Shown: piece by piece, positions 17,712 to 27,266 of the stretch
How the letters are laid out: every line of letters starts with the position of its first letter
Numbering within the stretch: the stretch's first letter is position 1
NCBI RefSeq assembly: GCF_003268595.1
Contig: NZ_CP029797.1
Location: forward strand, 3,555,501 to 3,619,500
Direction: 5' to 3'
DNA from: Paraliobacillus zengyii
Lineage (GTDB): Bacteria; Bacillota; Bacilli; Bacillales; Amphibacillaceae
Length of the DNA stretch: 64,000 nt
Made by a program: the position numbers and the translations under genes
Notes under the pieces: model-generated
The model's database searches: none
What the model saw: only the letters and a program-made list of their open reading frames with translations
What the model was told of the DNA's origin: nothing

Positions 17712-19091
17712 TTATGCATTAAAGTATTTTTTTAGACGAGCTATTCTTTGAATAATAAGCCAATCTATTAACCAAACGAGAATGATAGATATACCAACAA
17801 GTGGGAAAACCACTCCCAATAACACCATTACTGGTAAAAATGTTTTCTTTCTTCTTATCAAAGGTGCAGCAGGGGCACCCAAACCCTTTTCTGGTTTTCG
17901 CTTCCACCATAAATAGATACCACTAATCACTACAAAAACGACACCTAAACAAATGAAAAGACTAATTAGTTGGTTTATTAAACCGAACTGGGAACCTTTG
18001 TGAAGGGTAATTCCTAATGCTACTACCTTACCAATAAATCCATAGTTATCATATCGATAATCAGCTAGGATTGCTCCCGTATATTGATCAATATGCATCG
18101 TTGCTTCATCTTGGGCTTTTGGTGGAAATACAGAGAGGGTATACACGCCCTCCTCATCTTGTGGAATATATACGGCGTATGTAGGATAAATATTTTCTTC
18201 TTCTGCGATTTCTACAACTCTATCAATCGATAGCGGAAGCACCGCTTGTATACTTGAAACTGGTACATCTAGATTCTCAGCTGCCCATGGTACTTCTACT
18301 ACATTTTCCGTTTCTATATTTGACGCTGGTACTTCACCAACCCAAATAGAAGGTGGATAGCCTTCACCTGTATTTGTAATAATAGACTGAAAGTTTTCTC
18401 CCCAAAAACCTGACCAAGGTAGGCCTGTCATAATCAAGAATAGCAAGCCGCCAGTTAACCAAAAGGCAGGCACAACATGTAAATCTCTTCGCAATATTTT
18501 TTTACCTTTATTAAAACGTGGGAAAAATATACCGGTTAAATTCTTTCTTTTTTTCGGGAACCACAAATAAAAGCCAGTTACAATTAGCACAATAGCCCAG
18601 CAAGCAGCTAATTCTACCAAGCGATCTCCCCATGTCCCAGCCATCAATTCACCGTGTATTTCTTCTATTTTATCCATAATTCGATCATCATTATTTAATT
18701 CACCAATTGTTTTTCCTGTGTAAGGATTTATGAATACTGTTAAGGATTCATTATTCAAATTGATTGTCACTTCACTCGACCTTCTATCATCTTCACCAGG
18801 ACGATACTGCGTGACAACCGCATCTGGATACAAGTCCTTTACTTCTTCAATTTGTAAAGAAGGAGCTACTTCTTCTCCTTCTGGCACTACTTCATAATAA
18901 TCCTGATAAATAACAGCTTCAATCTCAGCTTTAAACAAATAAATCGAACCTGTTATAGCTAGTAAAACTAGAATAGGAGCAAAAATAATACCAGCATAAA
19001 AGTGCCATCTCCAGATAGTTTTATATAGACCTTTATCGGTTTTTCTTCCTATTTGCTTTTTTTGTGCATCTATTCTTTTATCTATTCTCAT
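17712..19091 (-). CDS. PepSY-associated TM protein
   Basis: 459 residues from ATG 19091 (AAGGGAG SD); the longer frame lacks an SD. TM1 and its flank (IWRWHFYAGIIFAPILVLLAITGSIYLF) are typical of PepSY-TM proteins, with extracytoplasmic PepSY-like domains (PYTGKTIGEL, DQYTGAILADYRYD). Further TM regions contain His residues such as DLHVVPAFWL and GITLHKGSQFGL. Relatives occur with siderophore and metal genes and are proposed membrane reductases or heme-binding proteins. It heads a tight group with the YtkA-like lipoprotein and the sodium channel. Confidence 0.88.
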   Translation of the reverse strand: MRIDKRIDAQKKQIGRKTDKGLYKTIWRWHFYAGIIFAPILVLLAITGSIYLFKAEIEAVIYQDYYEVVPEGEEVAPSLQIEEVKDLYPDAVVTQYRPGEDDRRSSEVTINLNNESLTVFINPYTGKTIGELNNDDRIMDKIEEIHGELMAGTWGDRLVELAACWAIVLIVTGFYLWFPKKRKNLTGIFFPRFNKGKKILRRDLHVVPAFWLTGGLLFLIMTGLPWSGFWGENFQSIITNTGEGYPPSIWVGEVPASNIETENVVEVPWAAENLDVPVSSIQAVLPLSIDRVVEIAEEENIYPTYAVYIPQDEEGVYTLSVFPPKAQDEATMHIDQYTGAILADYRYDNYGFIGKVVALGITLHKGSQFGLINQLISLFICLGVVFVVISGIYLWWKRKPEKGLGAPAAPLIRRKKTFLPVMVLLGVVFPLVGISIILVWLIDWLIIQRIARLKKYFNA

Positions 19092-19272
19092 TTTTATTCT
19101 CCCTTTTTTATTGCTAACCAATTATAAACGGTTCTATCAAAAACGGCAAAACTAGCCAAGGGTTTATATGATAGTCTTTCATTTGTAAACGATTTACATT
19201 GTTCAATAAGCCATATTTATTATATACTATACTAAATACTAGGCATGCACAGAAAAGGATGATATTTTAAAA

Positions 19273-20121
19273 TTGACTCATACAGAATCGACACATTTTA
19301 AGCACGAAGACATAACTATCTTAGATAAATATTTAGATGTAATTCCTATGTTTCATACTATGTTCCCAAAAATGGCAATCGGTGTAACAAACCTAGAAGA
19401 ATGGCTTGCTTATTATCCAGGCGAAAAAGTCGATTTAGGTGTTAAAAAAGGACAAAAGATTGATCCAAATGAACCTTTAGCAGATTGCTTGAAAAATAAT
19501 AAAGTAATTAAAGATGTTATCCCTGAAGACTTTTATGGCTTTCATTTCACGGGAATGGCGAATCCAATATTAGAAAATGGGAAAGTAATAGGGGCCATTG
19601 CAATTCAAGTACAAGAGCAAAACGAAAGAGAGTTACGAAAAATATCAGAGCAAATCGTCACATCATTAACGCAGGCAAATGATCGTGTAACAACTATATC
19701 GCAAAGCGCTAATGGACTGTCTGAGCTAAGTAATACGCTGCTCAATCAGTCTAATCATACAAACGAAGAAATGAAGAAAACAGGAGAAGTAATAAATTTT
19801 ATTAATAAAATTGCTTCTCAAACCAATCTACTAGGTGTAAATGCAGCAATTGAAGCAGCACATGCAGGTGACAAGGGGAATGGTTTTGGAATTATCGCGA
19901 AAGAAATTCGCAAGTTATCAGAAGAAACGATCACTTCGACAGAAAAGATTAAAAATGTTCTAGAAAATACGCAAAAATCAGTAGATGAAATTACCGTTTC
20001 TATTGATAAAATGGTAGCATTCGGGAAAAATCAAGCTAACTCAACGACAGAAATTTCTGCTTTCATTGATGAAATTGAAGCAATGAGTAAAAAGCTTAAT
20101 AAATACGCATCTGATTTATAA
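19273..20121 (+). CDS. Soluble chemotaxis receptor, YfmS-like
   Basis: 282 residues beginning with TTG 19273 behind AAAGGATG. The N-terminal sensor (about 1-120, with [20 protein letters not shown]) has no TM segment. It is followed by a short MCP signalling hairpin with the conserved tip region [24 protein letters not shown] and [15 protein letters not shown]. This is the layout and length of Bacillus YfmS, a cytosolic chemoreceptor. The ligand is unknown. It stands alone, followed by a hairpin terminator. Confidence 0.9.
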   Translation: MTHTESTHFKHEDITILDKYLDVIPMFHTMFPKMAIGVTNLEEWLAYYPGEKVDLGVKKGQKIDPNEPLADCLKNNKVIKDVIPEDFYGFHFTGMANPILENGKVIGAIAIQVQEQNERELRKISEQIVTSLTQANDRVTTISQSANGLSELSNTLLNQSNHTNEEMKKTGEVINFINKIASQTNLLGVNAAIEAAHAGDKGNGFGIIAKEIRKLSEETITSTEKIKNVLENTQKSVDEITVSIDKMVAFGKNQANSTTEISAFIDEIEAMSKKLNKYASDL

Positions 20122-20126
20122 AAAAC

Positions 20127-20168
20127 GGATAGGATTAAAGTCTAGATTACTAGATTTTAATCCTATCC
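20127..20168 (+). terminator. Terminator of the chemoreceptor gene
   Basis: Near-perfect stem GGATAGGATTAAA... pairing with ...TTTAATCCTATCC (20127-20168), followed by a T-rich tract. Confidence 0.85.
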
Positions 20169-20241
20169 ATTTATTTTAGGTTGTTTTTGCGAACTACTTA
20201 AGTTCATAATAATTAAAGTACACTGATATAATCAAACCAAT

Positions 20242-20284
20242 AAAAGAACCCTTTAGCTACATATTGTAACTAAAGGGTTCTTTT
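20242..20284 (-). terminator. Terminator of the arabinanase gene
   Basis: Perfect stem AAAAGAACCCTTTAG (20242-20256) / CTAAAGGGTTCTTTT (20270-20284), able to work in both directions. Confidence 0.9.
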
Positions 20285-20296
20285 ACTTTACTAGTA

Positions 20297-23200
20297 TTAA
20301 TTCGCTTGATTCTTTCTTCTTCGTAGTACAAGAAGACTACCAAAACCAATGATTAATAATGCTCCACCTAACACTAACCAATTGTACTGATTTGTTGCAG
20401 TTTCTGGTAACTTCTCACCATTAACTTCAGCTTCGTCAGACTCTTCGCTTGTCACTGGGTCTGTTTCTTCTACTGTATTATTTTCTTCGCTATCGTCACC
20501 TTCAGTCTCCTCTGTTACTGGAGTTGTTGGCTCAACTGGTTCTTTTGGTTGCTCTGGCTGCTCTGTCTCTTCTACCTGTAGTTCCTCCAACCCATCAATT
20601 CCAGCCTGTAATGCCGTTAATGCTTCAGTCAATGTTTCCTCTGAATCAATCGATTCAAGCGCTTGTTCCGCTTCTGTAATCGCTGCTTGTAACGATGCAA
20701 AAGAGGCTTCCGTATAACCGTCCGCATTTATTTCTTTTGCAGTATCGATTAATGCTTCTAGCTCCGTTGTATCGATTTCTGGTTCTGGTTCTGGCTCTAC
20801 CACTTCCAGTCCATCAATGGCAGCTTGTAATGCTGTTATAGCTGCAGTTAATGTTTCCTCTGAATCAATGGTTTCAAGTGCTTGTTCCGCTTCTGTGATT
20901 GCTAATTGCAAATTATCAAATGATGTTTCCGTATAATCTACACTAGCATATTCTTTTGCTGTCTCAATTAATGTTTCCAATTCTGTTACATCTACTTCTG
21001 AAGCAGGTGTTATTTCAAAGACACCATAAATACTAAAGTGTGTTACTTCTGCAACTACCTCACCTGTTTCTGAATCATAGGAGATTGGCGTGATCTCTTC
21101 TTCTTTCACATCATCTTCGTTTATATAGACAACTTTTACATTTTCCCAATCGGTTACTTTCGTTGGATCAACAGTAAAGGTTAATGATACTGGCGTCTCC
21201 AAACTAATATCCTCATCACCTGAAGTTAATGTAAAGTCATACAAGGTACTTAAAGCGTCCGCATGCGTAACGTTTGTCATACCTGATATCGTACCAAAAC
21301 TAAATGTAACATCTTCACCCGTTTTTAAAAGCTCGATCGGGAATGATGCTTTGACATTATTATAGACCATTTCAATTGAAGTTCCTTCTTCTAAATTTTC
21401 AAGAACTTCTTTTGTCAAAACTGTAACTTTTTCATTTAAATTCGTTTTATAAACATTATCGGTAAATTCTAAATCCCCAATATCACTTATTGTTACTGGT
21501 TCTATTTCTGCAGGTGTAAGACCCTCAACTGCTGTTTGTAATGCTGTTATAGCTGTAGCAACGGTATCTTCTGAATCAATCGATTCAAGCGTTTCTTTCG
21601 CTTGTTTAATTGCTTCTTGTAATGCTGAAAACGTATCTTCCGTATAACCATCAGCCTGTATTTCTTTTGCCTTTTCAATTAATACTTCTAACTCAGTTAC
21701 ATCAATTTCAGGTTCTGGCTCTTCTTCCACCTGTTCTACCAGTACATCAATTGCCCCTTGCAAGGCATTTATTGCTGCAACTAAAGACTCCTGTGAATCA
21801 ATCGATCCAAGTGCCTCTTCCGCTCCTGTTATTGCTACTTGTAAATCAGCAAATGACGCTTCTGTATAGTCTTCCTCAGATAACTCTTTTGCTGTTTCAA
21901 TTAATGTTTCTAATTCGATTGTATCAATTTCTGGTTCTGGCTCTTGTCCAGGTTCTTCATATTCCCCTATAACAAGATCATAATAAGCTTTAATCTCATT
22001 TTTAGATATAGCTGTTTCGCCGTATATACGCAGATCATCCATTAAACCTTTGTATGGTGCATCCCAATAGTTAACACCTAAGCCAAAGCTTGCATCTGAG
22101 GCGCTAAACACATCAGGGAAGTCCGTACCAGCAAATGCTTCCTCACCATTGATATATACAACAATCTCTCCATTATCAACAGTAAAAGCTACATGTGTCC
22201 ATGCGTTAGTTGGGATCGTTTCACCGATTGATGCATTATAACGTCCACCACTACTATCAGCCATTAGATTGGTGTTTTTTTCCTCACCATCAATTGGGCT
22301 AATCGGAACAAAACTAACCCATTCACTGTTTGTTTTTGTGCCAAAGAATGTTGTGGTATAGTCATTTATTTCATCTGGATTTAACCACATGGATACAGAA
22401 TACGTATCCGTATCAATTAAACCATTTGGTAACCTTATACCAGATTCGCCATTGAATAATGCAGCTTGACCATTTATACCACTATCAAAGGAAATGCTCC
22501 CACCCGTATTATCAATAAGATCACCTGTAATAGTTCCTGCTTCTAAATTCCCTGTTTCTTCTTCTAAATTATCATCAAACTTATAGTTAGCTGTTAACCC
22601 ATTTGGATTTTGATAAAGTTCGTTTACATCAGTTTCTAAAAGAGCCACTCCGTCATAAATACGAACCTCATCCATTAAACCTTTAAATGGTGTATCCCAG
22701 TAGTTAACACCAAGACCAAAGACTGCATCTATCGATGTAAATATATCTGGGAATTCATCACCCGTGAATTGTGGTTCACCATTAATATAAAATACAATAT
22801 TTCCTGCTTCAACCGTCAAAGCTACATGTGTCCACTCGTTAGCAGGAATATTTGTGCTCGGTACTGCATCATACCAATCAGCTCCATTATGCGCCCATAA
22901 CTCCGTATTTCCATCAGATGGCCCACTTGGCACAAGACTAATCCAGTTGTTCTCTGTCCTCGCACCAAAAAATGTAGTTGTATACTGTGTAATTTCTTCT
23001 GGTTTCATCCATAATGATACAGTATACGTATCACTCGAAACTAAACCATCCGCTAAGCGTAAGCCCGATTCACCATCAAACTTTGCTGCCTGACCAACCA
23101 CACCATCTTCAAATGTAATCGATCCACCATCATTATTAATTCTGTTACCCGTTACTGTGGCATCTTCTTGTTTGCCAGATTGATCTTTCAAATTATCACT

Positions 23201-25165
23201 AAAGTTGTAATAAGCAGATAAGCCACCTTCAGCCTCAGCTAAAACAGTAGTAGTAATCGACAATGTTTCAGTAACATCTCCTAATGTAATCGTCGCCTTA
23301 AGCTCCACAGGCGCGTCTTCCATACCAAATCTTGGTCGCACAACAGTCCCATCATTCGCTAGTACGTCAGGTGCTGAAGACTCCCATGAAATTTGTGTTC
23401 CTCTTGTTGCTACAGTTTGAAGTGATACGTCACTAATGACAGTAGTTGGAATCGCGTTACTTAATTCATCTTTTATCGCTGCTACCAACTCGGCATCCGA
23501 TGAACTTTCCACGTGACTTCCCCAAATAACGACTCCTTCACCTGACATCGCACTAAACGTCATAACCCAACTCTCGGAAGTAGGATCCCACTGCCGAATA
23601 AATACGCCATCATAGGTGTTATTATCAATCGATAATTCCACTCGATAATCGTCATACAATTCCCATGTACCTGTTACAGCTCCAGAGATTGTATAATCGG
23701 CATTTAATTTTATCCATGATGATTCGGTTACATCTCCAGTAATTTCTTTTCCATGGTTAATGTACTTATAGTCGCCAACAATAGCCTCAGTCGAAACCGT
23801 TTCGATTGTTTCACCTGCATAGCGATATGGTGTTGGTACCGGCCATTGATCCGTGTTCTTAAATGTTTGATGTACACGAACCTCATGTGTCTCCCCTTGT
23901 TCTGGGAAACGTGTATGCGTAACCAAAAATTCTTTTCCTGTATCGGAATCGGTATAGTAAGAGTTATGTCCTGGTGCGGCATAGCCTGTTCCAATTCCAG
24001 TGCCTGCTTCTCCAAGATCCCGTTTAAACAAGAAGTTACCCATCATTTTATTTCCTATTTCTTTATGGTCATCCATTGCAGGGAAATTCCCAACACCTTC
24101 GTCAAATGACTCTGGGAAAACGGCTTCGTTTCCTGCAGCATCTACATACGGACCTTCGATATTTTCTGATCTAAACTGGCGCATTTGATAGCCACCATCA
24201 GAAGCTAAGCCGCCATATGTGATATAAAGATAGTAATAGCCAGTCTCCTCATCATATACTGCATAAGTTCCCTCGCCAGATCTTCCATATCCACCAGCAA
24301 TCTTAGTACCGAAATATCTATCAATCATTCTTCCATCTTCTGTTTGCCCATCTTCTCCAGGATAAAGTGGTTGACCCGTTTCTTTATCTAGTTCTAAAAT
24401 GAAAGTTCCGCCAGACCAGGAACCATAAGTCATCCATAACGTTCCATTCTCATCATAGAGAATATTCGCATCAATGGCATTTGTATAAAGTGCATTATTG
24501 TAATTACCATTTTCTTCACTAGTAAACCAATCTGGATTTACATCTTCAATAACACCATCCTCTATTAATTCTGGAAGATTTGTATTTTCATAGTGTTTAT
24601 TTACATCACTACTATTATCATATGTTTCATAGTTCGTGAAACCAGAGTACATAATTGTATCAACGTATTGATACGGTCCTTCAATATCCTTTGAAACCGC
24701 GATCCCAATTGCAGATCGAATATACGTAGAAGAAACACTATAGTACATCATATAAGCTCCAGTTGTCCCATCTAGATTTACATAATCTTCATTCCAAAAA
24801 ATATCGGGCGCCCATACAGCAAATCCGCCACTACTATCCGCGTCATCTTCCCCTGCCCAAGCAAATGATTCCGCTAAGTTTTCGGATAAATCACCATAAA
24901 GTTGATTATCCTCTGGCGTACTATACTCAGTAGTGAATGTATCCCAATTAATTAAGTCGGTCGATTTAGCTGACGCGATATGTGAACCAAACACATAGTA
25001 AGTCTCACTGTCCTCAGCCTTAATTATTGATGGATCATGTACGGAGGCATTTCTCAATTCAGGCACTTCAAGTTCATCCCCTTCTTCAACACCTAAAACA
25101 GTGGATGGCATAAATAAAACAAGCAATAAAAAAACAGATATAAATAATTTAAAAAAATGTCGCAT
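20297..25165 (-). CDS. Cell-wall-anchored multidomain GH43 arabinan endo-1,5-alpha-L-arabinanase
   Basis: 1622 residues from ATG 25165 (GAGGAG SD). In order: signal peptide ending STVLG; GH43 five-blade domain (about 45-445) with HDPSII (base Asp), AIDANILYD, SGEGTYAVYD and the Ca-site PGHNSYY; a lipocalin-like GH43 C-terminal domain (about 458-555); an Ig-like module (556-641); two LamG-type modules (644-850, 855-1060); FIVAR repeats (about 1081, 1154, 1390, 1461) in two pairs split by a beta-rich insert (1222-1386); an acidic linker; and LPETA plus TM helix and RRRK tail. It cleaves plant arabinan at the cell surface. The sorting motif is LPxTA rather than LPxTG. A cre site lies upstream. 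Confidence 0.93.
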   Translation of the reverse strand: MRHFFKLFISVFLLLVLFMPSTVLGVEEGDELEVPELRNASVHDPSIIKAEDSETYYVFGSHIASAKSTDLINWDTFTTEYSTPEDNQLYGDLSENLAESFAWAGEDDADSSGGFAVWAPDIFWNEDYVNLDGTTGAYMMYYSVSSTYIRSAIGIAVSKDIEGPYQYVDTIMYSGFTNYETYDNSSDVNKHYENTNLPELIEDGVIEDVNPDWFTSEENGNYNNALYTNAIDANILYDENGTLWMTYGSWSGGTFILELDKETGQPLYPGEDGQTEDGRMIDRYFGTKIAGGYGRSGEGTYAVYDEETGYYYLYITYGGLASDGGYQMRQFRSENIEGPYVDAAGNEAVFPESFDEGVGNFPAMDDHKEIGNKMMGNFLFKRDLGEAGTGIGTGYAAPGHNSYYTDSDTGKEFLVTHTRFPEQGETHEVRVHQTFKNTDQWPVPTPYRYAGETIETVSTEAIVGDYKYINHGKEITGDVTESSWIKLNADYTISGAVTGTWELYDDYRVELSIDNNTYDGVFIRQWDPTSESWVMTFSAMSGEGVVIWGSHVESSSDAELVAAIKDELSNAIPTTVISDVSLQTVATRGTQISWESSAPDVLANDGTVVRPRFGMEDAPVELKATITLGDVTETLSITTTVLAEAEGGLSAYYNFSDNLKDQSGKQEDATVTGNRINNDGGSITFEDGVVGQAAKFDGESGLRLADGLVSSDTYTVSLWMKPEEITQYTTTFFGARTENNWISLVPSGPSDGNTELWAHNGADWYDAVPSTNIPANEWTHVALTVEAGNIVFYINGEPQFTGDEFPDIFTSIDAVFGLGVNYWDTPFKGLMDEVRIYDGVALLETDVNELYQNPNGLTANYKFDDNLEEETGNLEAGTITGDLIDNTGGSISFDSGINGQAALFNGESGIRLPNGLIDTDTYSVSMWLNPDEINDYTTTFFGTKTNSEWVSFVPISPIDGEEKNTNLMADSSGGRYNASIGETIPTNAWTHVAFTVDNGEIVVYINGEEAFAGTDFPDVFSASDASFGLGVNYWDAPYKGLMDDLRIYGETAISKNEIKAYYDLVIGEYEEPGQEPEPEIDTIELETLIETAKELSEEDYTEASFADLQVAITGAEEALGSIDSQESLVAAINALQGAIDVLVEQVEEEPEPEIDVTELEVLIEKAKEIQADGYTEDTFSALQEAIKQAKETLESIDSEDTVATAITALQTAVEGLTPAEIEPVTISDIGDLEFTDNVYKTNLNEKVTVLTKEVLENLEEGTSIEMVYNNVKASFPIELLKTGEDVTFSFGTISGMTNVTHADALSTLYDFTLTSGDEDISLETPVSLTFTVDPTKVTDWENVKVVYINEDDVKEEEITPISYDSETGEVVAEVTHFSIYGVFEITPASEVDVTELETLIETAKEYASVDYTETSFDNLQLAITEAEQALETIDSEETLTAAITALQAAIDGLEVVEPEPEPEIDTTELEALIDTAKEINADGYTEASFASLQAAITEAEQALESIDSEETLTEALTALQAGIDGLEELQVEETEQPEQPKEPVEPTTPVTEETEGDDSEENNTVEETDPVTSEESDEAEVNGEKLPETATNQYNWLVLGGALLIIGFGSLLVLRRRKNQAN

Positions 25166-25670
25166 TACTTCTTTCTCCTCTCTTAACACAATTTTTGAAA
25201 GCGTAACCATATTGCTCCATAAATCTATATTGAGTAGTTAGACACTAACTTCAATAAAGACTTTCTTGTTGTTAAGAACGTTAGATTCTGTTCCTTTTTT
25301 CTGAGTATGTAAAATAGAGCAGGGAAGAGGGCTCTTAGATGTGCAATAGAAATACGAGTCGTTGAGTGAGCTTTACTAAACAGCAATTGTAGATGGTTGT
25401 ATTAAATTTCCGTCATATAAAACCTCCAATAAGTAGATGTACCCATAATTTTTAAAACGCTTACATCAAACTTGTCAATAAGTTAAAAGCTTTGAACATT
25501 ACTTAATGTAATACACCTGACAGTAATTGTCAACCGGATTTTTCTCTTGTTTTTTACAAACACTCAAGTTAATAAGAATTATTAGAAAGTTGTACGGTTT
25601 ACTTTACATATAATAGAAAATAATTAAAAGAAACAGTAGGGGATAGCTATTCCCTACTGTTAAAGCCCAG
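25166..25670. other. Intergenic region upstream of the arabinanase gene, no gene
   Basis: About 500 bp of AT-rich DNA holding the arabinanase leader and the cre site. No ORF with an SD and no recognised riboswitch. Confidence 0.4.
25452..25465. promoter_or_regulatory. Candidate CcpA cre site for the arabinanase gene
   Basis: On the minus strand TGTAAGCGTTTTAA matches the cre consensus (TGTAARCGYTWWCA) at 13 of 14 positions. It lies about 290 bp upstream of the start, consistent with glucose repression if the leader is long. Confidence 0.5.
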
Positions 25671-26642
25671 TTAGTTACAAACAATAACTTCGCGGGTGAA
25701 TAATCTTTTTTTAGCGACAGCCCTATCAACTATTGTAAAACCAACTGTTAGTAAAATTTCGTCAATTGGTTCAACGGTTATCACTACTACTTTCTTTGCA
25801 AATCTACGCGCACTTGCAAGCATCTCAATTTGTTCCTCATGCGTTATGACAGAACACAAGTTATAAGGCAAATCAATGATAGCTACATCATAATTCATTG
25901 TGATATCTCGGATATCTGCTAGATTCACTTCTCCCGTAAGACCAAAGTGTGCAATATTTTCTCGCGCCCCATCTAGAATGAGATAATTTCTATCGCTACC
26001 TACAATATCAATACCCATTGATCGAGCCTCAACTAATACAGTTCCGATTCCGCAGCAAGGATCAATCGCTTTGATACCCTCTGTTTTTGGAATAGCAATA
26101 TTTACAACTGATCTTGCAACACGTGTGTTAAGCGCTGTCGAATAACTATGTGGCTTCTTTTGATGATGTAACCACACTGGTTCATTTTTAACATAGTCAC
26201 CAAATACCCAACGACCATTCACAAACATAACCCCAAGTAATCGATCTGGATTATGAAAGTCAGCTTCACTTGTAACATGTAGTCCAATATCTTTCTCTAT
26301 TGTACGTCGTAGCTCAAAACCCTCTTTTTCTTTCTTGGTTAAGCCAAGGTTTTTGACATAGATTATTTTAAACGTTTCCTCAGCCAAGTCTAAGTCTTTC
26401 ACTTGATTGATTAGATCTTCTAACGTTTCGCCTTCATAAATTACACGAATTCTTTCCTTTAGAAATGGACTTCGTGTAGGATCAACTTCCACCGTACTTT
26501 CCAAAACGTTAGACGTTGCTTCCTTCCCAAAGAAAGTGCGCATTTCCAAAGCAAATAATGATCTCTCATCTTCGGGAAATGAGCAACTATATATATAATT
26601 ATTCGAAGTTTGTAGGTTATTCGTATGCAATTTATTAGTCAT
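25671..26642 (-). CDS. TRM11/TrmG10-type SAM-dependent RNA methyltransferase-like protein
   Basis: 323 residues. The C-terminal Rossmann methyltransferase domain has IDPCCGIGTVLVEA (SAM motif I), IVGSDRN and the catalytic motif IV DLPYNL, of the (D/N)-P-P-(Y/F) type used for exocyclic guanine N2 or adenine N6 methylation. The N-terminal part, with SFPEDERSLFALEMRTFFG and RIRVIYEGETLEDL, resembles the substrate-binding half of TRM11-like proteins. The ATG directly abuts AAAGG; TTG four codons in, at better spacing, is an alternative. The tRNA target is inferred. Confidence 0.82.
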   Translation of the reverse strand: MTNKLHTNNLQTSNNYIYSCSFPEDERSLFALEMRTFFGKEATSNVLESTVEVDPTRSPFLKERIRVIYEGETLEDLINQVKDLDLAEETFKIIYVKNLGLTKKEKEGFELRRTIEKDIGLHVTSEADFHNPDRLLGVMFVNGRWVFGDYVKNEPVWLHHQKKPHSYSTALNTRVARSVVNIAIPKTEGIKAIDPCCGIGTVLVEARSMGIDIVGSDRNYLILDGARENIAHFGLTGEVNLADIRDITMNYDVAIIDLPYNLCSVITHEEQIEMLASARRFAKKVVVITVEPIDEILLTVGFTIVDRAVAKKRLFTREVIVCN

Positions 26643-26752
26643 CCTTTAAGTTATCAATTTCATGTTCAACAAGTAAATGTTCTTTATAACATAACAAAAG
26701 CAATAGGCATAGTCTACATTTGACTGTACGTATTGCTTTTCGTTTATCGATT

Positions 26753-27109
26753 TTATTTAAAAAACGCTTTCTCTACATTATATTTAGCTTTAAGTTTATT
26801 AACAATGTACGTTTCATAAATTTCTCTGTCGACAGGTTCTTCAATTTTACACACTTCAATCTTGGTAACTTCATGTCTGTGTTCTTTTATTACAGATACA
26901 GAGTCCTCAAAATGTTTCTTAACTCTAGGTCTTAGCTTTCTTGCCTTCCCGACGAATAACAGTTCATTATCGTCATTGTAAAACAAAAAAATACCACCCT
27001 TATCTCTAGGTATAAGGTGAAAGTCCGTAAAACCATAGATGTTACTTAACTCTGGATGGTCTTTCTTTTTAATTGTAATATCCGGTGTCGGAATTGTTAT
27101 TTCTATCAC
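26753..27109 (-). CDS. GIY-YIG nuclease-fold protein
   Basis: 118 residues starting with GTG 27109 (GAGG SD). The GIY-YIG core is recognisable as GGIFLFYNDDNELLFVGKARKLRPRVKKHF: GIY becomes IFLFY, YIG becomes FVG, followed by the usual KA.L..R basic helix. A C-terminal Tyr/Glu-containing helix (PVDREIYETYIVNKLKAKYN) matches the family. Small stand-alone members of this fold are widespread, with DNA-repair or unknown roles. Confidence 0.82.
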   Translation of the reverse strand: MIEITIPTPDITIKKKDHPELSNIYGFTDFHLIPRDKGGIFLFYNDDNELLFVGKARKLRPRVKKHFEDSVSVIKEHRHEVTKIEVCKIEEPVDREIYETYIVNKLKAKYNVEKAFFK

Positions 27110-27266
27110 GTATGCTCACTTCCTCTTTCTGTATTAATCTAAATGCTATCACAAATTGTCATGTATTGCTATCCTAGCTATTTTTAGTAGATAACAGAAT
27201 GCTTATATAATAAAATTTCCAAATAGTTAAAAAGTAAAGTGAACTTACTTTATTAGATCGAACCTT

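Noticed and set aside
20449..24188. Several plus-strand ORFs inside the arabinanase gene
   Set aside because: They are antisense shadows with low-complexity Leu/Gln-rich translations and no SD; the minus-strand frame has clear domain motifs.
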